64,000 bases of DNA, from NCBI RefSeq assembly GCF_000152825.2, contig NC_014414.1:2418001-2482000 (forward strand), written 5' to 3'. Positions 57,727 to 64,000 of the stretch are shown piece after piece; the first letter of the stretch is position 1; each line of letters begins with the position of its first letter. The notes beneath the pieces were generated by a model. That model saw only the letters and a list, made by a program, of their open reading frames with translations, made no database searches and was not told the origin of the DNA. The position numbers were made by a program, and so were the translations under genes. This DNA is from Parvularcula bermudensis HTCC2503. GTDB lineage: Bacteria > Pseudomonadota > Alphaproteobacteria > Caulobacterales > Parvularculaceae.

Positions 57727-57741
57727 TGTGATACCGTCACA
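57727..57741. promoter_or_regulatory. candidate operator TGTGA-N5-TCACA
   Basis: A perfect inverted repeat (TGTGA TACCG TCACA) in the divergent space, 37 bases before the ATG of the small His/Cys protein. It is followed by the AT-rich AATTAATATG. It could bind the neighbouring Fur-family regulator or a CRP/FNR-type protein; the N5 spacing is one short of a CRP site. Confidence 0.4.
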
Positions 57742-57777
57742 ATTAATATGTGTGAGGGAGAGCGGACCCACGGGCCC

Positions 57778-58074
57778 ATGCCCGTTAAATGGACCGCAGG
57801 CTGGCGCCTTGCGGTGCTTTTGGTCGTCCTTTTTTCTTTCTCCCTTTCCACATTTCATACCCATGCAGATCATGACGATGAGGCTCATTGCGTATTCTGC
57901 CTGACGGTGACGGGAAAGAAATGGGTGCCGACACCTGATGTTTCCCAGCTGTCTGTAACAACGATCGTCCCTGCTCATCTTATGTTGCCCCCCTCGCCGC
58001 CATTGCGGCGACGCAACGTCCATGAACTTGCCGCGGCGCCGCGCGCTCCTCCTCGATTTCCTCGACAGCACTGA
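57778..58074 (+). CDS. small single-span His/Cys protein (DUF2946-like)
   Basis: 98 residues from ATG 57778; ATG 57748 or TTG 57631 are in frame but less likely. One hydrophobic segment (RLAVLLVVLFSFSLS) is followed by FHTHADHDDEAHCVFCLT, a His-rich run with a CVFC pair. This resembles DUF2946-type proteins that often precede metal-transport genes. The C-terminus is Pro/Arg-rich. It ends 41 bases before the Zur-like gene and is probably co-transcribed with it. A metal-sensing or delivery role is inferred. Confidence 0.65.
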   Translation: MPVKWTAGWRLAVLLVVLFSFSLSTFHTHADHDDEAHCVFCLTVTGKKWVPTPDVSQLSVTTIVPAHLMLPPSPPLRRRNVHELAAAPRAPPRFPRQH

Positions 58075-58115
58075 GATTACATCCGCTCCTTGGGGAGCCA
58101 GTGAAAAGGAAAATC

Positions 58116-58577
58116 ATGTCCACAACCGCTCTTGGCATCGTTCCGTATGCCGAAAAGCGGTGGCGAGAGGATTGTCGCAATCATTCGTTGCCGCATAATG
58201 CACGGCTGGTACTCGAGGCGCTTCGTCGAACTGACGAGCCGCTAAAGGCCTATGGCCTTCTTGAGCAGCTACTAGACAAAGGCATCAGTGCGCCCATGAC
58301 CGTCTACCGGGCGCTGGATCGACTGATCGATGAGGGCCTTGTGCGTAAAATCAACGCGCTGAACGCTTTTGTCGCCGTTCCCGCCCCCCCCGACGAAGCT
58401 GCTGCGTATTTGGTGTGTCGTCAGTGTGGGAAGCTCCGTGTCGAGCCGCTCGATCTTTCGGTTCAGGCTTATCTGACAAGCTTGGGGCTCGAACCTCACA
58501 ACACCTATATTGAGGCGTTTTACGACTGCCGAAAATGCCTTGCGCAGGTCGACCGCCCCTTACGAGACGCCGGTTGA
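58116..58577 (+). CDS. Fur-family regulator, Zur-like
   Basis: 153 residues from ATG 58116, with AAAAGGA six bases upstream; GTG 58101 is an alternative. Winged-helix domain with RLVLEALRRTDEPLKAYGLLEQL and the recognition helix MTVYRALDRLIDEGLV. The C-terminal dimerisation domain has CRQCG and CRKC, the structural zinc site of Fur/Zur proteins. Zur-like rather than Fur-like because of its His/zinc neighbours (zrgA, DUF3299 and the small His/Cys protein). It would repress these genes in zinc-replete cells. Confidence 0.88.
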   Translation: MSTTALGIVPYAEKRWREDCRNHSLPHNARLVLEALRRTDEPLKAYGLLEQLLDKGISAPMTVYRALDRLIDEGLVRKINALNAFVAVPAPPDEAAAYLVCRQCGKLRVEPLDLSVQAYLTSLGLEPHNTYIEAFYDCRKCLAQVDRPLRDAG

Positions 58578-58717
58578 CCGGCACGGGTCGGCGGTACAAA
58601 TCCCGCCGATCCACTGCGCCTCCTCGTCACCGAGCGTTCCTCAACCTCGATGACGCCGCCCCCCTCAAAGAGGTCGGATGACCGCCCAATGGTACGCTGT
58701 ATAAATTATGTAATGAA

Positions 58718-58739
58718 TGGGTGCGGGAGGGCGCACCCA
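58718..58739. terminator. hairpin between zur and the AbiE pair
   Basis: TGGGTGCG (58718-58725) pairs with CGCACCCA (58732-58739) around a 6-base loop. It is followed on the minus strand by TTCATTACATAATTT and on the plus strand by an A-rich stretch. It could end transcription of the AbiE operon (69 bases past its stop) or of zur. The surrounding 230 bases hold no gene. Confidence 0.5.
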
Positions 58740-58807
58740 ACAAAAGAGTAAGCTAGTAATTCCTTTTATTTCAGAAGGTTAGAGATTTCCCTGTAAGCAA
58801 CGATCAT

Positions 58808-59749
58808 TCAAAGTTCCGGCAGGCGCTCGCTGATGCGCGCCAGAATATCGTCAAAGGGTGCGGGGTCCCTGTAGTAAAGCGCTCGTGACTTTGCATAAGC
58901 GTCCGCGTACGCCTTTCGCGTTTCTGCGTCGCTCAACAGAAAGGCTTCGTTCCTGGTGAGGTCCGGTTCATCTGCCTTGCGGAACCTTTTGGCCTTGTGG
59001 TCCTTGTACGCGTCTGTTCCGATGAACTCGATCACCGAGGCGTCAGCGAGCAGGCAGTACACGTCATAATAGTGGCGCATGAAGTTGACAGGCATACCGC
59101 CGTCCACCTGCTGCTTTCGAAATTTCGTTGAGATGGTCTGGAGCTTTTCGACAAAAGTATAGCCCGGCTCATAGCAAGGCACATCGACCGCGCGGGTGTC
59201 GGTCAGGTCTGCAATCCCACTCTCCACTGCAAGTTCGTAGGCCCAGGACGAAATCGTACATGGCCGGTTGGGCGCCACCTGGTCGAACCCGACTTCGAGC
59301 AGGATGCCTGCCTTCAGCCCTTCTGGTAGTGGATTCACCGACTCATACTTCAATCGAATGCCCGCGCCGCGATAATGGCGTGTGTCGTCGAACTCTTCGT
59401 CGCGGACCACTTCGATAATGCCGGGAATTTTGATGGCTTCGGCCAGACCGTTGAAGAATTCGAGACGCGCTTGTACCTGCGCAGGCTTATTGTGGTTTGG
59501 ACCATACTGAAGGTCGGTCTCTGGGTGGATCAGGATGTCGATGTCTTCCGAAAAACGGTCGATGAGGCCGTATCCCTTTGACAGCGAAGTTCCGCCTTTC
59601 AGCTCAAACTTATAGTCAAGCTGCTGCAGTCCCCAGAGGCAGTGCATCAGCCAATAGTCCTTTTCGATGAGCCCCGGGTCGATGGTGTTGTTTCGCGCAG
59701 CAACAGCGATCAGGTCGGCAAAGTCAGGCAGCTCGTGCAGAAGCGTCAC
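58808..59749 (-). CDS. AbiEii/AbiGii-family nucleotidyltransferase toxin
   Basis: 313 residues. The nucleotidyltransferase motifs are KGGTSLSKGY (51-60) and RFSEDIDI (65-72), the GS-x-D-x-D-type active site of the DUF1814/AbiEii family, with a basic KRFRKADEPDL region after 240. The AbiEii toxin is a nucleotidyltransferase that inhibits growth (some members act on tRNA) and the pair gives abortive infection in lactococci. The ATG overlaps the antitoxin stop (ATGA). GC is lower than in the core part of the window, which fits horizontal transfer. Confidence 0.92.
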   Translation of the reverse strand: MTLLHELPDFADLIAVAARNNTIDPGLIEKDYWLMHCLWGLQQLDYKFELKGGTSLSKGYGLIDRFSEDIDILIHPETDLQYGPNHNKPAQVQARLEFFNGLAEAIKIPGIIEVVRDEEFDDTRHYRGAGIRLKYESVNPLPEGLKAGILLEVGFDQVAPNRPCTISSWAYELAVESGIADLTDTRAVDVPCYEPGYTFVEKLQTISTKFRKQQVDGGMPVNFMRHYYDVYCLLADASVIEFIGTDAYKDHKAKRFRKADEPDLTRNEAFLLSDAETRKAYADAYAKSRALYYRDPAPFDDILARISERLPEL

Positions 59750-60339
59750 GTGGCTGACGCCTGATCAGGGTTCAATACAGGCTTGAGGAGCCTTGCAGCC
59801 CGCGCCGATCCGAAATCCTTCACCGCACGTGACAGTCGCGCGCGGTCCATGCGCCGCGCACGCCCTAGTGCCTTGGAAAGCACGGTTGCCTTTTCCTCGG
59901 GAAGCCGATCGAGGTTGTGCAACAGATCCACCAGGAGGAATTCTTCGCTGAGGTTTGAAGGAACAGAGGTCCGCATGCGGAAATCGTAGCGTCGGCCATC
60001 CAGCTCGAAATGCCCGTGACGTTTGCGATTATAAACTACTGGCTCATTGTAGAGCTGCGTCGTCCCAAGTTCCAAGCTGTTATACGCGTTGGGCGAAACC
60101 ATAAGAAACCGGTCATCCCCCAGGAACGACTCAACCAGCTTTTCCGGCCTGGCGGGTGTCTGGCCGAACCGGGTCTTCCGGGGCACCATGTAGAGCCCTG
60201 CCCCAACTTTCTCCAGGCGGCCTTCTTCAAGCAGCTGTCCAACATGTCGATCGACAGCGTTCGACCAAGCCGCAAGCTCCTTGCGCCGGTACACTTGCCC
60301 GGGGCGCAATTTCCTTTTTAGTTTTGCAAGCGCGGTCAT
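59746..60339 (-). CDS. AbiEi-type antitoxin and autoregulator
   Basis: 197 residues. N-terminal winged helix (PGQVYRRKELAAWSN, VDRHVGQLLEEGRLEKV, GLYMVPRK), then the C-terminal antitoxin domain with SPNAYNSLELGTTQLYNEPV and LLVDLLHNLDRLPEEK (DUF6088-like). AbiEi-type proteins repress their own promoter and block the toxin without binding it (type IV). GGAG eight bases before the ATG at 60339. It is the first gene of the pair, directly downstream of a palindromic promoter. Confidence 0.9.
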   Translation of the reverse strand: MTALAKLKRKLRPGQVYRRKELAAWSNAVDRHVGQLLEEGRLEKVGAGLYMVPRKTRFGQTPARPEKLVESFLGDDRFLMVSPNAYNSLELGTTQLYNEPVVYNRKRHGHFELDGRRYDFRMRTSVPSNLSEEFLLVDLLHNLDRLPEEKATVLSKALGRARRMDRARLSRAVKDFGSARAARLLKPVLNPDQASAT

Positions 60340-60352
60340 GTTCTGTCTCCAT

Positions 60353-60420
60353 CACCCACAATATAGGGGTCATGCTCCATATTATGCAACATTTTTTATT
60401 AAAAATTCATGCATAATGGA
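60353..60420 (-). promoter_or_regulatory. AbiE promoter with overlapping palindrome
   Basis: On the minus strand -35 TTGCAT (60389-60384), an 18-bp spacer and -10 TATATT (60365-60360) are followed by the AbiEi ATG after about 20 bases. TCCATATTATGCA (60376-60388) and TGCATAATGGA (60410-60420) form an inverted repeat around an A/T-rich centre, overlapping the -35. This is the layout expected for antitoxin autorepression. Confidence 0.65.
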
Positions 60421-60490
60421 AGGAGGAAATCGCTCTCAGTATATACACAATATTGATTTTACGATGTTTTATTGAATCAGAGAGTGGACC

Positions 60491-60812
60491 TCAGGCCAAC
60501 CGTGTTGTAATCCTCCCATTTTTGGCGGAATGAATTCTTCGACATACTGCCGAGCCTGAAACCAAGGCAGGACGGCCCCAAGCCGGTTTGCTCTGACAGC
60601 CCCCAATACGGTGCATAATGGCATCGACCACGACCGCTTCTTCGATCCATAGAACGACATCGTAACCAGTGCCACTATCATCGTCGCCGAGATCGTGGTC
60701 GAGGCTTATCTCCATGACTCGACCGGTCTTTAGTTGCGCAATCGCCTCATCCGGCCAGTAAACCCGCTCTCAGCCAGGAGACGTCTCTCTTTCGTCATCT
60801 AAAAAGTCGCAT
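60491..60812 (-). pseudogene. decayed cREC (cyclic-phosphate processing receiver-like) gene
   Basis: The minus strand from ATG 60812 reads MRLF, then a one-base slip at a T-run gives LDDERETSPG. An in-frame TGA at 60772-60770 stands where Trp would be expected, followed by ERVYWPDEAIAQLKTGRV, MEISLDHDLGDDDSGTGYD and a later IHSAKNGR. The order LDDER - W.RVYWPDEA - SLDHDLGD - TGYDV - HS is that of the cREC domain (PF20274), which usually spans about 90-110 residues. At least one frameshift and one stop codon interrupt it, and about 30 residues separate the TGYDV helix from the HS segment. Confidence 0.65.
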
Positions 60813-61183
60813 GTCAAAACTCTTCTTGAGAAGCGTTAATTCAATTCATTAGACGCTTGTTCAGCCCCCAGCTTATGGGCCACCCTGTAGCAGAATTCCG
60901 GGGCGGTGGTGCTGACCCCGACTTTGGTCTGACCGTCATGCGATTTTCCAAGCTGGTTCAAGTAGGGCCGCAAAGGCGCTCGGCGTCGAGTTCAACACTC
61001 GTTGGATCAGTTACGATGAACCAAAAATCCTCCTTAAGCGGAACCAACAAAGTGTTTCACGATCGCAGAGCCACTACAGCAAGGAGACAACTCTCATTTA
61101 TCGCTTCGGGTAAGGTTCTGCGCTAGCGAAAACACTCGATAACGCTTTTCTTACTTCGTATTCGGATTTTTAAGCGTGTGACC
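60813..61183. other. gene-poor stretch with one gene fragment
   Basis: About 370 bases between the decayed cREC gene and the small-protein cluster. The only coding-like element is a plus-strand frame ending at a TAA at 61111-61113 (listed separately). The remainder is AT-rich with no recognised RNA or repeat. Confidence 0.5.
60961..61113 (+). pseudogene. 3' fragment, outer-membrane-protein-like end
   Basis: One frame reads ALGVEFNTRWISYDEPK, ILLKRNQQSVSRSQSH and ends YSKETTLIYRFG before TAA. Alternating polar and hydrophobic residues and an aromatic near the C-terminus resemble the last strands of an outer-membrane beta-barrel. No start is found in this frame, and a shifted upstream frame (EFRGGGADPDFGLTVMRF) may be its earlier part. 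It is likely a remnant; the family is unproven. Confidence 0.35.
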
Positions 61184-61480
61184 TCAATGCTGTGCCTGCT
61201 GACAATTGCTCATGTAGGATGTCATCCGTGCATCAGGAATAAAGGTGTTGATGACCGTATCAAAATCTTTGTCTTTGTTTCCCGTTAAGTCGATATCTTC
61301 TCCACGAACGCGTAAATTCATATCGATTGATAGTAGTGTCTCCTCACTCTCGCCATTGATCAATGCGTCCGCCAGACACACACATCCTTTTTCTTTATCC
61401 ATCTTCATCAGGGGAAACGAGCTTGCTACGAGACTATCCCAACATGCTGCCGTGTAATTGTCCCCGCGGATACGCGCCAT
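61184..61480 (-). CDS. small unrecognised Cys-containing protein
   Basis: 98 residues from ATG 61480 with GGAG five bases upstream. Four Cys residues are present (AACWD, GCVCLAD, SNCQQ), with a central SIDMNLRVRGEDIDL region. The same frame is open backwards to the TAA of the DUF1036 gene (61595-61597) without a stop but also without ATG/GTG/TTG, so a longer read-through product is conceivable. The last gene of the overlapped minus-strand group. No family recognised. Confidence 0.55.
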   Translation of the reverse strand: MARIRGDNYTAACWDSLVASSFPLMKMDKEKGCVCLADALINGESEETLLSIDMNLRVRGEDIDLTGNKDKDFDTVINTFIPDARMTSYMSNCQQAQH

Positions 61481-61594
61481 AACTTCTCCGGAAGATACAC
61501 TCTTCCAGGCGGGGACATCGCCAGATTTCTGTTCATTGTGCTCCGGGACTTTTTCTACTGCTCGAAGCTCTTCCGGCCAGGCTGCAAGCGCCGC

Positions 61595-62119
61595 TTAATA
61601 ACGTGGCTTGATGATGAATTTCGGGACGGGCGCATATTCCCCCAGCTTCGAATAGAACGACATGCGTAGCGGGTATGTCCCACTTGAACAGGGCGGGCTC
61701 GCAGCCGAAAGCACAGATGATAGGCTACCTTTGCGGTTGATCGCGCCGCTTTGTGGAACGCAAAGGACCGCAGGCGCGCGTTTATTCCCGCTTGCTGCTT
61801 GCGCATCCTGTGGATGGTAAACCGGATTGCCGACCCCGCCATTCATGAGCGCATGGGTAAAGCCGATAGCAATGCCCTGATAGACGGACGTGTTCACATC
61901 CTCACATTTGCCTTTGTGGATCGTATGCCAGCCGGAAAGTTGCGCACGATCGCCCTGGCCGAGATTCCAGCGTGTTCTCAAGACGACGTAGTGCAGATCG
62001 ACATCGCCCCGATTACAGACATTCACCCAATGATATTCATTCGACTGGGCAGACGCGCTTTGGACACCACCCGCAAAGCAGGCCAAAGCGCTCAACACAA
62101 ACAGCAAACCACGGATCAT
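61595..62119 (-). CDS. DUF1036-like secreted protein
   Basis: 174 residues with a signal peptide (GLLFVLSALACFAGGVQSASA). A DUF1036-like region follows: EYHWVNVCNRGDVDLHYVVL, LSGWHTIHKGKCEDV and GIAIGFTHALMN. DUF1036 proteins are periplasmic, bind nothing known, and often occur near secretion or stress genes. The C-terminal half has a Cys-Ser pair (PPCSSGTYPLRMSFYSK). The ATG overlaps the stop of the next upstream gene (ATGA). Confidence 0.7.
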   Translation of the reverse strand: MIRGLLFVLSALACFAGGVQSASAQSNEYHWVNVCNRGDVDLHYVVLRTRWNLGQGDRAQLSGWHTIHKGKCEDVNTSVYQGIAIGFTHALMNGGVGNPVYHPQDAQAASGNKRAPAVLCVPQSGAINRKGSLSSVLSAASPPCSSGTYPLRMSFYSKLGEYAPVPKFIIKPRY

Positions 62120-62343
62120 GTCTCTTTCCCTCCATCACGCAGGGACTCAGCTCCGATGGATTGATAGAGAACGAAGAGTGCTTGATGGGCTTTTTCAGCC
62201 AGCGTGGACCAGTCCTCATTCTCCTGGATCGCCGGATGTTCCAGTAACTCGGCATCTACGCTTCGCATCAGAAACGAGGCCATGTGCAAAGCTTCATGCG
62301 TGAGTAGCGGATCAGTTGCTTTTGGGGGTGTCGTCTTCGTCAT
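62116..62343 (-). CDS. small helical protein of unknown function
   Basis: 75 residues, hydrophilic start (MTKTTPPKATDP), then helices THEALHMASFLMRSVDAELL and STLAEKAHQALFVLYQSIGAE. No signal or membrane span. It overlaps the upstream gene by 32 bases and the downstream DUF1036 gene by four. I do not recognise the family; the compact two- or three-helix form would fit an adaptor or inhibitor. Confidence 0.6.
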   Translation of the reverse strand: MTKTTPPKATDPLLTHEALHMASFLMRSVDAELLEHPAIQENEDWSTLAEKAHQALFVLYQSIGAESLRDGGKET

Positions 62344-62542
62344 CGGATTTGTTGTCGTCTTGTTGATCTGAGTTTTGTCCGTTTGTCGCTGTGCAGGCTA
62401 TCGGCGCACTGCCATCAGGATTTTCATCGAATGGCAGTTCAAAACATCCACTCGGCCAGTCCACGGTTTGAGGCGCAGGCTGATCGGTTGAAGCATAGGC
62501 ACTAAGCAAGTGCATCAAGCCGAGATACACCGAGCGCGTCAT
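62312..62542 (-). CDS. small protein with acidic tail
   Basis: 76 residues. A short hydrophobic start (SVYLGLMHLLSAYAS) may be a weak signal sequence. Two Cys (SGCFELPF, PIACTATN) come before an extremely acidic, Asn/Gln-rich end (SDQQDDNKSDDEDDTPK). Its start overlaps the preceding gene stop (ATGA). No family recognised. Confidence 0.5.
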   Translation of the reverse strand: MTRSVYLGLMHLLSAYASTDQPAPQTVDWPSGCFELPFDENPDGSAPIACTATNGQNSDQQDDNKSDDEDDTPKSN

Positions 62543-62847
62543 TTAGCATCCATTGTTTCGTTAATGTACGCGCGGCGGGACTCGCAGCGCCGGGAGCTCG
62601 TAAGAAAGAACGCATAGGTTGCATCTCTAATATTGGAGTCTACAACATTCAGCCCCGAATTCTGCAAACCTTTCAGGATGGCGATCACGTCGAGCCTCGA
62701 ATTCGCGGCATATTGCTTCCCTGTGATTTGTGAATCCCAGAACGATGCGTGCGCTGTGTATTTTGCGATCAGCACATCGGCTGTGTCCTTTTCATGAGCT
62801 GTGAAGATGTCCGGCGTCGCCTTCAAAACATCTACGGCCTTGGTCAT
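62539..62847 (-). CDS. small helical protein, or the shifted C-terminal part of the next gene
   Basis: From ATG 62847 about 102 residues, or 114 from TTG 62883. Helical, including TKAVDVLKATPDIFTAHEKD and ADVLIAKYTAHASFW, with a Cys-rich end RRCESRRAYINET. It has no export signal, unlike the upstream gene, which it overlaps by up to 92 bases in another frame. Either it is a separate coupled gene or both are parts of one protein of about 290 residues joined by a frameshift. Confidence 0.55.
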   Translation of the reverse strand: MTKAVDVLKATPDIFTAHEKDTADVLIAKYTAHASFWDSQITGKQYAANSRLDVIAILKGLQNSGLNVVDSNIRDATYAFFLTSSRRCESRRAYINETMDAK

Positions 62848-63412
62848 CACGGCGCGGCACTCCGAAATATGCCTTATCGTCAATAATCGCTTCCATATGC
62901 CGTGTTAGAACCGCATCCCATTGCGGTACGTAGACAGACATGAGGAGACCGTTCATTCCCGGCAGGACCGTCTGAACCTCAGCTGCACAGGCGTCGTAGT
63001 CATCTTCGCCAAATTCCAGAACGAGTTCCATCGCAGTGGGATCTAGTTTCAGACCGGTTTGTCCTTGGTATCCGGCCCCAAACAAATCATAGCCATGCAG
63101 GACAGACATGAACTGTGCCGCCAGAAAGACACGACGCCAATCTTGTTGATAGGAAGTGAGATTGTCATCATTCCCCCAGTAATCGGCATCCGGATCAATC
63201 GCATAGCAGGATTGAGCACGCCGCATCAGCTTGAAAGGGTCAGGATATTCGGTGGAGAGCTTCTGAGAGAGCGGTTGCGGGGTGGCTTCAGCTTTCGTGA
63301 TATTAAATCCGATACTGATCATAACACCGATGATCAGAGAAATGATGATGACTCTAAAGAAGACGCGGTTAAAGCGTGCCGCGTGTTCCCTCAATCCATT
63401 CTGATCACTCAT
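62792..63412 (-). CDS. membrane-anchored protein of unknown function
   Basis: 206 residues. The SD GGGGAG is eight bases before ATG 63412. A hydrophilic start (MSDQNGLREHAARFNR) precedes one membrane helix (VFFRVIIISLIIGVMISIGF), then a periplasmic part with RAQSCYAIDPDADYWGNDD and YDACAAEVQTVLPGMNGLL (two Cys). The last 40 residues after MEAIIDD turn Arg/Gly-rich (VPRRDDQGRRCFEGD), consistent with a lost frame. It is the first gene of the small-protein group. No family recognised. Confidence 0.6.
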   Translation of the reverse strand: MSDQNGLREHAARFNRVFFRVIIISLIIGVMISIGFNITKAEATPQPLSQKLSTEYPDPFKLMRRAQSCYAIDPDADYWGNDDNLTSYQQDWRRVFLAAQFMSVLHGYDLFGAGYQGQTGLKLDPTAMELVLEFGEDDYDACAAEVQTVLPGMNGLLMSVYVPQWDAVLTRHMEAIIDDKAYFGVPRRDDQGRRCFEGDAGHLHSS

Positions 63413-63862
63413 GAATTTAACTCCCCGACGACTGTATTCACCCAGTCTAATTTTCTTGGCCGCGAAGCTTGCCCGCCTTCACAGGGGTGAGGCAGTCTGT
63501 TGATGTTTGGGCAAGTCCCGGAAATCTGGACGAGGCGCCAAGACCTGGCCTGCCCCGAAGAATTCGCCGAAAATCTAACATCAAATCTGGACCACTTTCA
63601 CCCGGTCACGCCATTTTGATTTTGACCCCATGCCGCCTCCTCAAACCAAATCGAAAAAATGACATATCCAAACACGGCATTTCACGAAACCTGGCAACAA
63701 ACCAATATGGTTACTTTGCCGCTGCTGTAGTTCTGGTTTACCTTGCGGCCAGATATTCTGAATATTCCTGAGGTAAGCAAAAATGGCTCATCACAAGCAG
63801 GAAAAGCCGAAATTGGCGCGCGATGTAGCGGCAAATGACACAGAAAGGAAAAACTTGAGATC
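63413..63862. other. gene-poor AT-richer region, possible mobile-element remnant
   Basis: About 450 bases. The segment TCTGGACCACTTTCACCC...TGATTTTGACCCC (63587-63629) recalls sequences flanking IS21-like elements, but no transposase frame or inverted pair is visible. A 52-residue plus frame from ATG 63783 (MAHHKQEKPKLARD) exists but overlaps the next start and is not trusted. Confidence 0.3.
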
Positions 63863-64000
63863 ATGGACGGGAGCGATATCGCCACCTATCGGCCTGCATG
63901 GGCTTCATACTGGAAGGCATGGCTCGCGGTCGCCGCGCTAGCCGCAAGCGCATATGCTTTCCCGCAGGTCAGGGGTGCTTATCTGGAAACACCAGCACAA
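63863..64000 (+). CDS. 5' end of a membrane protein, cut by the right edge
   Basis: ATG 63863 opens a frame running to the window end (46 residues): MDGSDIATYRPAWASYWK, then a hydrophobic helix (AWLAVAALAASAYAFP). AAAGGAAAAAC upstream gives a weak SD. It looks like the start of an inner-membrane protein with a cytosolic N-terminus. The family cannot be told. Confidence 0.45.
   Translation, partial: MDGSDIATYRPAWASYWKAWLAVAALAASAYAFPQVRGAYLETPAQ

Noticed and set aside
60376-60420. CRISPR-like or attachment-site reading of the AT-rich palindrome
   Set aside because: A single palindrome without spacers or a duplicated copy; its position over the -35 fits an operator.
60857-61126. 89-codon plus-strand frame starting MFSPQLMGHPV
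   Set aside because: Low-quality translation; a neighbouring frame over 60961-61113 gives the more protein-like sequence, so only that fragment is listed.
63783-63941. 52-codon plus frame starting MAHHKQEKPK
   Set aside because: It ends in an Arg/His/Gly-rich stretch and overlaps the more plausible start at 63863 by 79 bases.

Overview
The window is a chromosomal segment of a GC-rich alphaproteobacterium. Reasons: a CckA-type cell-cycle hybrid kinase, the run hflX-hfq-trkH-trkA, divergent dapA/slt, a SUV3-like helicase, a mitochondrial-fission ELM1 homologue, an eno-ftsB-lipA run and a CobS chelatase subunit, all of alphaproteobacterial type. A Parvularcula- or hyphomonad-like lineage would fit, but that is only an impression from gene content. 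Coding density is high, many neighbours overlap by ATGA or GTGA, and TTG/GTG starts are likely in several genes.

Layout: 0.2-5 kb, trigger factor and a three-gene lipid-linked glycosylation cassette (GT-C enzyme, GtrB/ArnC-like GT2, SMR-type flippase candidate). 5-7.6 kb, tRNA-Arg(ACG) with a duplicated REP-like element, a DUF3299 protein and an alkaline phosphatase. 7.6-16.7 kb, hflX, hfq, trkH, trkA, purA, an EamA transporter, a TerB/J-domain protein, cspA and smpB; two copies of a dispersed intergenic element lie here, each supplying the stop codon of the convergent gene. 16.8-26.5 kb, an unrecognised acidic amphipathic-helix protein, MFS transporter, ABC1/UbiB kinase, dapA, slt, holC, ELM1 and a coupled pentapeptide-repeat membrane protein. 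26.5-36 kb, lipA, ftsB, eno, rpmF, a small secreted protein, pyrG, HU and the helicase. 36-48.3 kb, an S9 peptidase, cckA with a long acidic N-terminus, patatin, a DUF302 lipoprotein, a HerA-like ATPase coupled to a histidine kinase with a degenerate ATPase domain, a CPA antiporter and a crotonase. 48.5-54 kb, a 26-residue membrane smORF, a Ca/Na exchanger and a pterin cluster (SDR, FolB, Cys-less PTPS), M28 peptidase and cobS without cobT. 54-58.6 kb, a membrane glycosyltransferase-like protein, a PNPOx-like protein and a zinc locus (DUF3299-ZrgA divergent from a His/Cys small protein and a Zur-like regulator).

From about 58.7 kb to the right edge the sequence changes: visibly lower GC, an AbiE-type toxin-antitoxin pair with a palindromic promoter, two decayed genes, and a tightly overlapped run of small, mostly unrecognised proteins (several with export or membrane signals, one DUF1036) at 61.2-63.4 kb. 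This is the accessory part and the best place to look for something undescribed; the HerA/pseudo-kinase pair and the trimmed zinc locus are the best candidates in the core part.
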